The translations under genes were made by a program, and so were the position numbers. Positions 35,423 through 45,077 of a stretch of 45,077 bases of DNA are shown here, piece by piece. Source of the DNA: an uncultured Lachnospiraceae bacterium (GTDB lineage: Bacteria; Bacillota; Clostridia; Lachnospirales; Lachnospiraceae); NCBI GenBank assembly GCA_910585465.1, contig CAJUEW010000025.1, forward strand, positions 1 to 45,077, given 5' to 3'. Positions within the stretch are counted from its first letter, which is position 1, and each line of letters begins with the position of its first letter. Under the pieces are notes generated by a model. It was not told the DNA's origin, did not search any database, and saw nothing but the letters and a program-made list of their open reading frames with translations.

Positions 35423-36217
35423 TCAAACAAAAATTTTTTCAGAAAAGTAACTCTTTTCAATTGTCATTGTTGGATTAAACTTCTCCTTTAATGCATCAAC
35501 TATAACATAATCCGATTCATTTGTTCCCGGTCCCATTAATACTGTCATTTTTTCAAACTGTTTTGCATCAATCCGAGCAAAAAGGCTTTCTGGAACTTTC
35601 TTTTTTTTATAAACTCTGTAAAGTGTATCCTTTTTATTATTACTGTTTAAACCAATGTATATTAAATATCTCCATTCTTGCTGAAACTCCCAACATTTCC
35701 TTTTACATAATCCCAACTGTAGGCTATCTAGCTGAATGTTACCTTCATCATCTGTTCTAATTATATTGGGAAACAATTTTCTGTCATCATCAGTATACAT
35801 TATTTCCCGTAATTGATAATAATTTGCCCATTTAAAATCTTTCCAAACATATGTATTATCTGGTAAAATAACCGTTTCGCTTCCATATTCAATCAGATTC
35901 AATTTGTACTTATTTACTTGCCTTTGCACAAAATCTTTACTATCTTCCAAAGAATAAACCGGAAGTCCAATGCGAATACCTCTCATTTTTTCCGCATACA
36001 TATTCCATAAAGCTATATTCTCTTCCTTTTTATCCGTCCAGCAACTAGCAAAAACATATCTCCCAATTTCATCTATATCACCACTCTTCATTTCTTCTAA
36101 ATCATCTACATATGCTAACGAATTAAACTTTATACTTCTTGTTTTTAATATTAACGCCAAACTCCCTATAGTCGTATATTGATATAAATAACTTGGTTTG
36201 TAAAATTCATTATCCAT
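35423..36217 (-). CDS. DUF2971 family protein
   Basis: 264 residues. The opening YKPSYLYQYTTIGSLALILKTRSIKFNSLAYVDDLEE and RYVFASCWTDKKEENIALWNMYAE match the DUF2971 pattern (a short-strand start, then a W.MY motif and CWEFQQEWRYLIYIG). The function is unknown; such genes are frequent in bacterial defence islands and mobile regions. GAGGT precedes the ATG. AT-rich. It is the last gene of the minus-strand defence series. Confidence 0.75.
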   Translation of the reverse strand: MDNEFYKPSYLYQYTTIGSLALILKTRSIKFNSLAYVDDLEEMKSGDIDEIGRYVFASCWTDKKEENIALWNMYAEKMRGIRIGLPVYSLEDSKDFVQRQVNKYKLNLIEYGSETVILPDNTYVWKDFKWANYYQLREIMYTDDDRKLFPNIIRTDDEGNIQLDSLQLGLCKRKCWEFQQEWRYLIYIGLNSNNKKDTLYRVYKKKKVPESLFARIDAKQFEKMTVLMGPGTNESDYVIVDALKEKFNPTMTIEKSYFSEKIFV

Positions 36218-36311
36218 ACTTGTACCTCAGATTATTATATTGCTCTCCATATAAATAATTCTTCAATCACCTATCAACAATTTTAATAATAGGATTTGAA
36301 TATTTCTATAT

Positions 36312-36346
36312 AAAGAAAGCCTCTAAATTTTTGATAACTCAGAGGC
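36312..36346 (-). terminator. Terminator downstream of the Rpn gene
   Basis: Minus-strand GCCTCT, 16-base loop, AGAGGC, then TTTCTTTATAT. Stem is only six pairs, so moderate strength. Confidence 0.45.
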
Positions 36347-36372
36347 CAGTCTGACACTGTCTTCATTTCTAA

Positions 36373-37329
36373 TTACACAAATTCCAATTCTTTCCCCTCA
36401 ATAACAGCTTCTACCTCTTCTTTATCCTTATTGATAGCAGACGCTATCTGTTCTGCCGTAAAGCCATTATTATACATCGTTACAATTATCTCTGCTTCAG
36501 CTGCAGCCTTTCCAATTGCAATCCCTTTATCCTCAATGCCCTGACTCAGATTACACATAACGCTCACATCCTTTCTAAAACTCTCCTCAATAGGAATATC
36601 GTATTCTTCTCCGATTATGTTTAGCTTCTCATCTATAGTAAGTTCTTTTGACAGCAATGCTCCAAGCAAACGATGCAGTTCATATCTTTCATCATGCCCC
36701 GGAAGTTCCTCTGCTAAACCGATCATTACAATGTTCAACAGATCCAATTTTCCCTTCCATTCATAGGCACCAGTTACATTATCATTCGTAAGGTGGATAT
36801 GGTTCATAGTATTTTCTTCCATATTCATACATACCCATATCGAATAAACACGCTTTATGTCATCATAATTGGAATTCTCAAAATCCCTTTCTTTCTGTGA
36901 GGAAATTAATCGACTCACATAAAAGATTGCCCGGTTCAATATCTGATAGCCCTTTGGATCATCTTTCTGTGCTTCCACATTAATAATAATCTGTGACAAT
37001 CCGTCTTTCATCCGAACATAAAAAACAATGTCAAATCTTACCAGCCCTTCATTCAGTTCCTCATTTTCAGAATTGAAACCGACAAGCCGCTGACCGTCTT
37101 TCTCACTGCTGATATTGGTAAGTCCCGGCTCTACCGGTACTGTACTGATATAAGGCTGTCCCTCAATATAAGAAACCACTTCTTTGGGGTTCATTCCCCT
37201 AAATTCATCTACCGCCTTTACCAGTATATGTGCCAGTATGCTCTTCTGTCCTAACAGGCGTTTTGCACTGGCATCATACTGTGCTTTCGTATCTGTCGCT
37301 TTTACCGCATTTTTCAATTCTGTATCCAC
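36373..37329 (-). CDS. Rpn/YhgA-type PD-(D/E)XK nuclease family protein
   Basis: 318 residues from a GTG start with AGGAGG six bases upstream; the longer ATG at 37362 has no site. The nuclease core shows Asp in EGLVRFDIVFYV and the ExQ variant in QIIINVEAQKD; also RAIFYVSRLISSQ and a C-terminal helical tail (EAEIIVTMYNNGFTAEQIASAIN). Rpn relatives are RecA-independent recombination nucleases often mislabelled as transposases. Not obviously tied to the flanking genes by overlap (gap of 156 bases to the PIN gene). Confidence 0.82.
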   Translation of the reverse strand: MDTELKNAVKATDTKAQYDASAKRLLGQKSILAHILVKAVDEFRGMNPKEVVSYIEGQPYISTVPVEPGLTNISSEKDGQRLVGFNSENEELNEGLVRFDIVFYVRMKDGLSQIIINVEAQKDDPKGYQILNRAIFYVSRLISSQKERDFENSNYDDIKRVYSIWVCMNMEENTMNHIHLTNDNVTGAYEWKGKLDLLNIVMIGLAEELPGHDERYELHRLLGALLSKELTIDEKLNIIGEEYDIPIEESFRKDVSVMCNLSQGIEDKGIAIGKAAAEAEIIVTMYNNGFTAEQIASAINKDKEEVEAVIEGKELEFV

Positions 37330-37485
37330 GGTCTTCCTCCTTTTTGTATAGAATATAGTCATCTACAAAAAGGTATCTGACCACATTTATATTATATCTT
37401 AGCTTCGTCTTTAAAACAACTAAATTATACTCTTAAGCCATCCAAAAATTCCCTAAATAAAAATTTTTTGTCCCATACTTTTCAA

Positions 37486-38769
37486 TTAATGTTCCCACGC
37501 ACAATCTATACAGAAACCATTTCCTCTATCATTTTGATGTAAAATCGGTTTCCCGCAGGCAGAGCAGGTCGTATAAGGCTTATCGCCTGTCCATTCCTCC
37601 TCATCCCAATTATCATCTATGGTTTGACTGACTATTTCTCTTTCTGACAACGACCATTCATCCATAACAATAATGGTTTCCTTCGGAATAGAAATTGTCT
37701 CTGGCTCACATGATATCGTCAACAGCTCGTCATCATATTCCTGTATCAGTTGTCTGGTGCCATTTAACTTTTGTTTAATAGCCTCCTCGTCCAAATTATC
37801 TATATACAGATCCAAGTTTGCCTCAAAGGTTACCTCATGCGTTTCCTGAATCTTTACAAATTCCTCAAATAAATATCTGCCATCCTCTTTGTCATAATAG
37901 GAATTCTCTTCATCACGCTCCGTATATTCTACACATATCTCAGCTGTGATTTCTAAAGTAACTTCTGCCAGACTGTCTTCAACAATATTAATATACCCTA
38001 CTTTATAGCCTCTGTACTCGACACTGGTAATGTCAAACTCATCATAACAGCCATCTATGTCGCAGTTTGCAGTATATACTTCATCTACAATATTATCCTT
38101 GATAAACCTATCAATTACACCGTTTTCCATTTGCCTGTCAACTGCTTCTGCTAAGTATTTTGTATGTATAATGACATAATTCAAAAGTTTATTTAAACTA
38201 TCAAAGGTAACAATTTCTTTATCATCCCGAAACGACTTGTGGAACCCTTTATCTGCGGCGGCAACATATATAGACTCCGCAAATTCATTATTACTGATTA
38301 TTTCATAATATTTGCGTATTGATTCTATTGTTATCGCATCTTTAAATTCATTTTGCTTTTTATCTTCAAAAGGCAGCTGTCTCCTAAAATATTTATCAAG
38401 TATTATATCAACATCTACGTTATTGCTCGGAATCTTTATAGCATGGCAATCTTTCAAGTAATCATCCCACGCCTGCCACTGTTCATTGGTCAGTGCTTTT
38501 TCATCCAATAACGCCAACTGCTTTTCCCAATTTCCGTTATTCCTAAATGGTGCAAAGCCTCTGTTTTTTATCGCTGCATTATATTCCCCGACGGCGGCAT
38601 TCACATATTCTTCAATATGCTGCCTTACCTCTCTGTATACCACCTCATTATACAGTAGAATTACGCCTTCTGATTCTACCAGCTCTTTTAGCTTTGTAAA
38701 TTTTCCATTCTGAAAAGAAAAATTGCTTTCTTCATAGATATTGGTGTCGAGAAACACATAATACGCCAT
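37486..38769 (-). CDS. PIN-like domain protein (DUF4935 type) with C-terminal zinc ribbon
   Basis: 427 residues from the ATG beginning MAYYVFLDTNIYEESN, preceded by AGGTGAG; the earlier in-frame codon at 38790 is less likely. The N terminus is PIN-like: FLDTNIY (first Asp), VVYREVRQH, EFKDAITIESIRKY (second acidic cluster), VAAADKGFHKSF (third). PIN domains are metal-dependent RNases. The middle is an acidic beta-rich region and the C terminus holds a zinc ribbon (CSACGKP and CIDC). It may be an RNase effector of a defence module; a partner antitoxin is not evident. Confidence 0.72.
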   Translation of the reverse strand: MAYYVFLDTNIYEESNFSFQNGKFTKLKELVESEGVILLYNEVVYREVRQHIEEYVNAAVGEYNAAIKNRGFAPFRNNGNWEKQLALLDEKALTNEQWQAWDDYLKDCHAIKIPSNNVDVDIILDKYFRRQLPFEDKKQNEFKDAITIESIRKYYEIISNNEFAESIYVAAADKGFHKSFRDDKEIVTFDSLNKLLNYVIIHTKYLAEAVDRQMENGVIDRFIKDNIVDEVYTANCDIDGCYDEFDITSVEYRGYKVGYINIVEDSLAEVTLEITAEICVEYTERDEENSYYDKEDGRYLFEEFVKIQETHEVTFEANLDLYIDNLDEEAIKQKLNGTRQLIQEYDDELLTISCEPETISIPKETIIVMDEWSLSEREIVSQTIDDNWDEEEWTGDKPYTTCSACGKPILHQNDRGNGFCIDCAWEH

Positions 38770-38922
38770 TTTCTCACCTGCTCCTATCATATAACCTTTA
38801 TCATATGTCTCCTATTGATTGTTCCTGCAGCTTCATATACTCACTATGGATCTATACTATAAAAGTAGACACAATGTTATACTATCTGTTACAATAAACT
38901 ATACACTAAAAAGGAGGCCCTT

Positions 38923-39432
38923 ATGGCAGTAAACAACCACACCAAATACGATGAAGATTTTAAAAAATCTCTCGTCTCCCTTTACCAAAACGGGAAGACC
39001 CAGTCACAGCTCTGCAAAGAATACGGCGTTTCCCAGTCCGCCCTCGGCAAATGGGTGAAACAATACTCCACTGTCGAAATGGACGATGGCAATGTCCTCA
39101 CTGCAAAACAGGTCAAAGAGCTCCAAAAACGCAATGCCCAATTAGAAGAAGAAAACCTCATCCTAAAAAAAGCGATTGCCATCTTCACGCCACACTCAAA
39201 CAACGACTGGATGCCGTACATAAGCTCCGTTTCCAGCATGACATCCTCACTCTCTGCCGTGTTCTATGCGTCAACAGGAGTACTTATTACAAGCATTTCC
39301 GGAAACAGCCCGCTCCACGTGTTTCCGAAAACCAGCGCATCAAAAGCATCATCTTACATATTTATGCGGATTATGATAAGCGTCTGGGCGCTTACAAAGT
39401 CCAATATATTCTCAAGCGTGACTATGGCATAA
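38923..39432 (+). CDS. IS3 transposase OrfA
   Basis: Helix-turn-helix protein: FKKSLVSLYQNGKTQSQLCKEYGVSQSALGKWVKQY, then a leucine-zipper-like coiled coil (VKELQKRNAQLEEENLILKKAIAIF). AAGGAGG precedes the ATG. The genuine OrfA part ends near TPHS (about 39200); the open frame then runs on as shadow of OrfB. A7 tract at 39164-39170 is a possible -1 slippery site for the OrfAB fusion. Confidence 0.8.
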   Translation: MAVNNHTKYDEDFKKSLVSLYQNGKTQSQLCKEYGVSQSALGKWVKQYSTVEMDDGNVLTAKQVKELQKRNAQLEEENLILKKAIAIFTPHSNNDWMPYISSVSSMTSSLSAVFYASTGVLITSISGNSPLHVFPKTSASKASSYIFMRIMISVWALTKSNIFSSVTMA

Positions 39433-40067
39433 CCATCAGCGTCGGGAGAGTGTACCGGCTGATGGGCTCCATGGATCTTCCTGAAATGTCAACCGCAAGG
39501 CCTAAATCCACCTGCCGCCGTACAGACAGCGGAAGGTGTTCCAACCACCTGCAGCAGCGGTTTTCTCAGGATGCCCCAGACCTCGTCCGGGTCAGCGACA
39601 TCACATATCTGAGAGCTGGCGGAAAATGGTACTATCTGTGCGTGATAATTGATCTGTTTTCGAGAAAAGTAATCTCCTGGCATCTGTCCGGAAAAGCAGA
39701 TGTCAGCCTTGTCATAACCGTCTTCCAAAAGGCTTATGCGTGCAGAAATTCGCCCTGTGGCCTGATGTTCCACTCTGACCGCGGAACACAATATACAGCC
39801 TTTGCGTTCCGCCAGCTTTTAGATTCACTAAATGTGGTGCAGTCCTTTTCTAAAAAAGGATATCCCTTCGACAATGCCGTCTGTGAATGCTTTTTCAAAT
39901 ATCTGAAGAAGGAAGAGACGAACCGCAGGACATACCGCACCTTTGATGAATTGCATCTGTCTATATTTGAATATATTGAAGGGTACTATAACACCCGGCG
40001 TCCTCACAGCTCTCCTGGCTATCTGACACCAAAGGAAGCGGAATCTGCTTATTGGGGGCAGAATTAA
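39051..40067 (+). CDS. IS3 transposase OrfB (rve integrase core)
   Basis: Catalytic part, meaningful from about 39197 (LKQRLDAVHKLRFQHDILTLC). The DDE core reads DITYLRAGGKWYYLCVIIDLFSRK, LMFHSDRGTQYT and FDNAVCECFFKYLKKE, with the C-terminal EYIEGYYNTRRPHSSPGYLTP. Produced by -1 frameshifting from OrfA. It appears intact. Confidence 0.85.
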   Translation: MGETILHCRNGRWQCPHCKTGQRAPKTQCPIRRRKPHPKKSDCHLHATLKQRLDAVHKLRFQHDILTLCRVLCVNRSTYYKHFRKQPAPRVSENQRIKSIILHIYADYDKRLGAYKVQYILKRDYGITISVGRVYRLMGSMDLPEMSTARPKSTCRRTDSGRCSNHLQQRFSQDAPDLVRVSDITYLRAGGKWYYLCVIIDLFSRKVISWHLSGKADVSLVITVFQKAYACRNSPCGLMFHSDRGTQYTAFAFRQLLDSLNVVQSFSKKGYPFDNAVCECFFKYLKKEETNRRTYRTFDELHLSIFEYIEGYYNTRRPHSSPGYLTPKEAESAYWGQN

Positions 40068-40166
40068 GACTGTCCCCACCAAAAAATTTCACAAAAATGT
40101 GTCTACTCTATTGACTATAGTCCAATATCTCATTAGCCACTCCCGGTACAACTTTATTATAACAGG

Positions 40167-40295
40167 TCACTCCGTATAGTGTTGTCCCACTGTACAGTAT
40201 GCAGAAAACATTTCAAATTGCTTGCTTTGATTCTTTTCTGCTATTTGCTGAGATTTTAAAAAAGACTCCACAAAATTTTGAATTATCCTATCCAT
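40167..40295 (-). pseudogene. AIPR-like abortive-infection gene, N-terminal fragment
   Basis: Starts 25 bases after the hsdR stop with AAGGAGG upstream, so it belongs to the restriction operon. It encodes 42 residues, MDRIIQNFVESFLKSQQIAE then SKQFEMFSAYC, and stops; the IS3 begins 42 bases further on. The N terminus resembles AIPR (abortive phage infection) proteins, which start MxRIIxxxxxxF...FExFxxYC and are often next to type I restriction genes. The rest, about 500 residues, is absent from the window. Confidence 0.5.
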
Positions 40296-40319
40296 AAAAT
40301 GCCTCCTTTGTGTCTTTTC

Positions 40320-43300
40320 TCAATCCTTCTTCTCCCCGTATGGCACCGGATCTTCTGCCACTTTCATTACATCGGACTGCGTAAAGTCATAAGTAACAAT
40401 CTTATTCTTCAGTTTCTCATCCGATGCAGCATAAGCACTTCCCATCCCGAAGAACCTCTCAAAGAACCCTTTCAGCTTATCAATGACTCCCTGCTTCTTT
40501 GCAGTCCTATTCCCTCCTCCAAAACGGGATACTGGCGGCATCAGCTTATCAATATCGGTTCCTGTGGTTTTTACCTCGCCATCCCGGAATGCATTCTCCA
40601 TAAACTTCCTGGTCTCTGCTTCCTTCAGCCTTTCCTCCTTGATAATCTGCACAAGTTCTCTTTCCCGTTCCTCGGCAACAAAATCATGCCACTTTCCCAA
40701 AACATCATCCACGTCATTGACACCCGCGATAAATGTCTCAATCAGCTGCTTTTTGCTGCGTAACTCTGGACTGGCATCAATCGCTTTCCGAATGGTGACC
40801 AATACTTCCTTATCTTTACAATGGCTGTCATGATATTTTTTGACCAACATCAAAATATAATCAATGTTAATCTCTATCTGCTTGATCAACTCCACTTCAA
40901 ACACCACATCATCTGCAATGTCTGTCGCCTCGCCTTTCTCTCGTCTGCGCTTCCACTCATCCCTGAGGTCCTGATACCTCCCCAGATAATCCTGCAGGTC
41001 ACGTTCTTCAAACAATTCATTTTTTGCAAATTCATCAAAGGCAATGAGGATATTCCGAATGCGCAGGATTGCCCCAAACTGGGCAATAAAATCCTTCTGG
41101 TTCTGCTCCCCGATGATCTGCGGTTCTGACAGAGGGAATTTCTCTTTCAGTTCCTCCACCATATCCACATATCCCGGATAATCCGTGCCGTCAGCACTCT
41201 GATAGCCATTATAGTAATCCTGAAAGCTTCGCATCAAAACAATCTCGCCGGCATCCTCATCACCGAACAGGGAAATCGCTCTATCCACCCGTTTCTGCAA
41301 ATTCCGGAAGCATACAATATTTCCAAAGGTCTTGATAGAATTCAAAATGCGGTTCGTCCTGGAAAATGCCTGAATCAGCCCATGCATCTTCAAATTCTTA
41401 TCCACCCACAAAGTATTTAAGGTAGTCGCATCAAAACCAGTCAAGAACATATTCACCACAATCAGCAAATCCAGTTCCTTGTTTTTCATGCGAAGAGAAA
41501 CATCTTTGTAATAGTTCTGGAACTTCTCACTGGATGTATCATAATTGGTATGAAACATCTCGTTATAATCCCTTGTGATAGCTTTCTCCAGAAAATCCCT
41601 GCTCTGGGTATCCAATGCAGAGGTATCCTCCGAATTTTCCTCATCCAAGAGGCCATTATCTGCCTGTGCCGCTTCCTCTTCGTTTGCACCATAACTGTAT
41701 ATAATAGCAATCTTCAGCTTCTTTGTGGAATCCTCTTTCATCTGCCTCTGAAACTCTTCATAATACAGCTTCGCCATAGGCACAGAGGCCACAGCAAAAA
41801 TAGAATTGAACCCGCTCTTTCGCTGTGCCTGCTTGATTTCCTCCACAGCCCCCTGTTTTCCGGATGCCACCTCTGAAATATTGGTTAAAGCATTGTACAC
41901 ATACGTTTTATCTCCCCGGTACGTCTTTCGGTCAAAGTTTTCCAGAATATATCTGGTCACTTTGGTGATACGCTCCGGCGCCATCATTGCCTTCTCCCTG
42001 GCAATATCCCACACCTGCTCATCATCGATATCATCATCCATGTTCATGGTGGTCATATAGTCCACCCGAAACGGAAGTACATTCTTATCATTGATGGCAT
42101 TCACAATCGTATAGGTATGCAACCTGTCCCCAAATGTCTGATCTGTTGTAAAAAATTGCGGCTTGCGGACTGCCCCGGTATTCACCGGGAATATTGGCGT
42201 CCCGGTAAATCCAAATAAATGATACTTTTTAAAGCTGTTTACAATGGCGGCATGCATATCACCGAACTGACTTCGATGGCATTCATCAAATATGATGACA
42301 ATATGTTTGTTATATGCAGGATGCTCCTTATTCTTTTTGATAAAAGTTGACAGTTTTTGAATCGTAGTAATGATAATATGTGCCTTGTCATCCTCCAGCT
42401 GCTTTGTTAAAACTTTTGTAGAAGTATTGCTGTTCGCTGCCCCTTTTTCAAAACGGTCATACTCTTTCATGGTCTGATAATCCAAATCCTTACGGTCAAC
42501 CACAAAGAGAACCTTGTCAATATATGGCAGCTGCGAAGCCAGTCTTGCTGTCTTAAAGGAAGTCAGCGTCTTACCGGATCCAGTTGTATGCCAGATGTAT
42601 CCACCCCCAGCAATATCTCCATATTTTTTATAATTATTTGCAATCTCAATCCGATTCAAAATACGCTCTGTGGCCGTAATCTGATACGGCCTCATGACCA
42701 TCAGCATATTTTCCGAAGTAAAAATACAATACTTCGCAAGAATATTTAAGATCGTATGCCTTGCAAAAAATGTCCGTGTAAAATCCACCAGATCCGGAAT
42801 GATCCGATTCTTTGCATCGGACCAAAAACAGGTAAACTCAAAACTGTTGCTGGTCTTCCCCTTTTTCCCGCTGGCAGCGTTTACATCCTTAATTGCATTA
42901 TATCTCGTACTGTTAGAATAGTATTTTGTGTTTGTACCGTTGGAAATTACAAAAATCTGAATATATTCATACAGACCACTTCCAGCCCAGAAACTATCCC
43001 TCTGATAGCGGTTAATCTGATTAAACGCCTCCCGAATAGCAACACCACGCCTCTTTAATTCCACATGGACTAGGGGCAGGCCATTCACCAGAATGGTCAC
43101 ATCATAACGGTTATCGTATTTTGCCCCCTCTTCCTTTCCCAGCACATACTGATTGATTACCTGCAGATAATTATTGTGAATATTCTTTCGGTCAATCAGC
43201 GTAATATTTTTCGTCAGGGCATCATCCCGCTTTAATACCTGGACATTATCCTCCTGAATCTTTCTTGTCTTTTCAACAATGCCCTCATTCTGATTGGCAA

Positions 43301-43562
43301 TGCTTGTCTTAAAAAACCTCCCCCACTCCGTATCTGAAAATTTATAATGATTCAAAATTTCCAGACGGTTCCGCAGATTATCAATCAAATCTTTTTCATG
43401 ATGTATTTGCAGATACTCATAGCCCTGCTCCGTCAGCATCCGGATAAATTCATTTTCCAGTTCTGCCTCGGACTGATAGCAATTTGATTTCTGTCGGATT
43501 GGCTCATACTCCGTTACAACAGTATCTTCGTTAGTCTGTGCCACAATATTAAAATACGGCAA
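40320..43562 (-). CDS. hsdR: Type I restriction enzyme R subunit
   Basis: 1080 residues, full length. N-terminal nuclease domain with Asp154 (YDNRYDVTIL) and Glu168-x-Lys170 (VHVELKRR); SF2 translocase motor with Walker A TTGSGKT (326-332), DECH (426-429), FGFTGTPIF and LIQAFSRTNRIL; C-terminal helical domain that docks on the methylase. It cuts unmodified DNA after ATP-driven translocation. The start is TTG (43560-43562) with GGAGGTGA six bases upstream. It follows the TIR gene by 24 bases and precedes the AIPR-like fragment. Confidence 0.95.
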   Translation of the reverse strand: MPYFNIVAQTNEDTVVTEYEPIRQKSNCYQSEAELENEFIRMLTEQGYEYLQIHHEKDLIDNLRNRLEILNHYKFSDTEWGRFFKTSIANQNEGIVEKTRKIQEDNVQVLKRDDALTKNITLIDRKNIHNNYLQVINQYVLGKEEGAKYDNRYDVTILVNGLPLVHVELKRRGVAIREAFNQINRYQRDSFWAGSGLYEYIQIFVISNGTNTKYYSNSTRYNAIKDVNAASGKKGKTSNSFEFTCFWSDAKNRIIPDLVDFTRTFFARHTILNILAKYCIFTSENMLMVMRPYQITATERILNRIEIANNYKKYGDIAGGGYIWHTTGSGKTLTSFKTARLASQLPYIDKVLFVVDRKDLDYQTMKEYDRFEKGAANSNTSTKVLTKQLEDDKAHIIITTIQKLSTFIKKNKEHPAYNKHIVIIFDECHRSQFGDMHAAIVNSFKKYHLFGFTGTPIFPVNTGAVRKPQFFTTDQTFGDRLHTYTIVNAINDKNVLPFRVDYMTTMNMDDDIDDEQVWDIAREKAMMAPERITKVTRYILENFDRKTYRGDKTYVYNALTNISEVASGKQGAVEEIKQAQRKSGFNSIFAVASVPMAKLYYEEFQRQMKEDSTKKLKIAIIYSYGANEEEAAQADNGLLDEENSEDTSALDTQSRDFLEKAITRDYNEMFHTNYDTSSEKFQNYYKDVSLRMKNKELDLLIVVNMFLTGFDATTLNTLWVDKNLKMHGLIQAFSRTNRILNSIKTFGNIVCFRNLQKRVDRAISLFGDEDAGEIVLMRSFQDYYNGYQSADGTDYPGYVDMVEELKEKFPLSEPQIIGEQNQKDFIAQFGAILRIRNILIAFDEFAKNELFEERDLQDYLGRYQDLRDEWKRRREKGEATDIADDVVFEVELIKQIEINIDYILMLVKKYHDSHCKDKEVLVTIRKAIDASPELRSKKQLIETFIAGVNDVDDVLGKWHDFVAEERERELVQIIKEERLKEAETRKFMENAFRDGEVKTTGTDIDKLMPPVSRFGGGNRTAKKQGVIDKLKGFFERFFGMGSAYAASDEKLKNKIVTYDFTQSDVMKVAEDPVPYGEKKD

Positions 43563-43586
43563 CTTCTGTCACCTCCTGCGTAAAAA

Positions 43587-44429
43587 TTATTTGTATCTCT
43601 TTATTAGCTCTTTGGCCAAAAGAATCACGATTTCTTCCACATCGTGTTCCTCCGCCTTTATACATTGAATCTCTTCTAATTCCGGATAATGTTTTTTTAG
43701 TTTGTCCAATGAAACTCCATACAAAAGCGGCAAAACCTTTTTCTGTCTGTTCTCATTTTGTTGCTGTAAAAATTCATTCAGCTCCCGTTCTGTCCATTCC
43801 CGTCCAAAGAAATTGTTTGATATCACAATAATTGCAAACTCCGATGATTTGGTTCCTTCTAAAATCACCTGTTTCCAATTATCGCCCCATGACAAAACAT
43901 CTGTATCGTAAAAAATATTGACTCCCAGGTTACGAACCGCAGCGTTTAGCGAATCAACATATTCATTCTTATCTTTGTTAGCATGCGAAATGAAAACATC
44001 ATATTGCTTTCTCGTCATTTTCTTTCCTTCCTCATGATTTTCCGCCTTTGATTCTGCAATTTTCTTATCATTAAAATAACTCTTTCCACTTTCAGATAAT
44101 GTGAGCTCTGCCCCAGTAATATATGTATTGGCACTGGCCAAAACCCCGTACATTTGCAGTTTCTCATATCCGACTGATATAGAATCTTGCAATGAACGCG
44201 GCAATGCAGATAAATCAAAACTCACATAATTATTTTCATTTCCATCATACTGTTGAAGAATCTCTTTCAATAGCTGTTCTGATTCTCTATCCATTTCATG
44301 GAAATCGCCAATATATTTTGCGCCCGCTACAATAGCAGAAGCACGCTCTCTAATTTGTGCTTCTCTTGCAATTTTTTTCTGTTCTCTCTGTTGTTTTTCC
44401 AATGCTTTTTCATAAGATGTCTTCGCCAT
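43587..44429 (-). CDS. TIR-domain protein embedded in the type I restriction operon
   Basis: 280 residues. N-terminal basic helix, probably coiled coil (about 3-30, YEKALEKQQREQKKIAREAQ), a middle region (about 45-125) like a small winged helix (YEKLQMYGVLASANTYITGAELTLSESG), then a TIR domain from about 140: YDVFISHANKDK, VNIFYDTDVLSWGDNW, FAIIVISNNFFGREWTERELNEF. Glu216 is in the position of the NADase glutamate of active TIR enzymes. It sits between hsdS and hsdR with GGGAGG upstream. It may deplete NAD+ or make a signal when restriction fails (inference). Confidence 0.88.
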   Translation of the reverse strand: MAKTSYEKALEKQQREQKKIAREAQIRERASAIVAGAKYIGDFHEMDRESEQLLKEILQQYDGNENNYVSFDLSALPRSLQDSISVGYEKLQMYGVLASANTYITGAELTLSESGKSYFNDKKIAESKAENHEEGKKMTRKQYDVFISHANKDKNEYVDSLNAAVRNLGVNIFYDTDVLSWGDNWKQVILEGTKSSEFAIIVISNNFFGREWTERELNEFLQQQNENRQKKVLPLLYGVSLDKLKKHYPELEEIQCIKAEEHDVEEIVILLAKELIKRYK

Positions 44430-44447
44430 CTAAATTCCTCCCTAGAT

Positions 44448-45077
<630 letters not shown>

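Larger units (their letters stand above)
38847..40124 (+). mobile_element. IS3-family insertion sequence
   Basis: About 1.28 kb with ends TGGA...TCCA and a shared inner inverted segment AGTAGACACA (38864-38873; complement at 40099-40108). Two overlapping transposase frames fill it. No clear 3-bp target duplication is seen. It truncates an AIPR-like gene of the restriction operon at its right side. Confidence 0.82.

Noticed and set aside
36373..37329. Labelling the Rpn-type protein as a transposase
   Set aside because: No terminal repeats or element borders surround it; the core is a PD-(D/E)XK nuclease, and the transposase name is historical.

Overview
The window looks like a chromosome segment from a gut-type Clostridia (Lachnospiraceae-like) bacterium. 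This rests on gene content (galactan ABC uptake locus with GH53 and GH2 enzymes, many AraC regulators, a DUF1848 protein, IS66/IS21/ISLre2/IS630 elements) and on strong AGGAGG-type ribosome sites; it is an inference, since no rRNA or marker gene is present.

Bases 1-13,930 are ordinary, fairly GC-rich metabolic DNA. A minus-strand operon encodes a sugar-binding lipoprotein, two ABC permeases, an uncharacterised 610-residue protein, a small zinc-ribbon protein and an intracellular GH53 endo-galactanase. Beside it lie an AraC regulator and a divergent GH2 beta-galactosidase, which together would import and split galacto-oligosaccharides. A second AraC regulator and a MATE exporter follow. Bases 14,180-18,030 hold a MATE/acetyltransferase pair with a divergent AraC regulator and a chloramphenicol-acetyltransferase-like gene. 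Bases 18,570-19,760 hold a 55-residue protein and a DUF1848 protein.

From about 19,800 the DNA becomes AT-rich and accessory. An IS630 element with 22-bp perfect terminal repeats and a TA duplication sits beside a decayed gene. Next is a compact three-gene cluster (PD-(D/E)XK-like protein, 214-residue unknown protein, single-HKD phospholipase-D-like protein) that could be an undescribed defence system. Then comes a graveyard of transposases: an ISLre2 fragment abutting an IS256 fragment, and an IS21 whose istB has an internal deletion and whose istA is cut by an IS66. The IS66 tnpB is itself split by a 4.0-kb element made only of three translationally coupled tyrosine recombinases (a Recombinase-in-Trio, RIT, element) with 40-bp inverted repeats and palindromic ends.

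Bases 35,420-45,077 form a defence island on the minus strand: a DUF2971 protein, an Rpn/PD-(D/E)XK protein, a PIN-like (DUF4935-type) protein, an IS3 element, then a type I restriction operon read hsdS > TIR-domain protein > hsdR > fragment of an AIPR-like abortive-infection gene, the last cut short by the IS3. The window ends inside a TCTG tetranucleotide repeat of at least 13 units lying in the hsdS coding region, just before the second target-recognition domain. This is the strongest sign of a phase-variable restriction system here.
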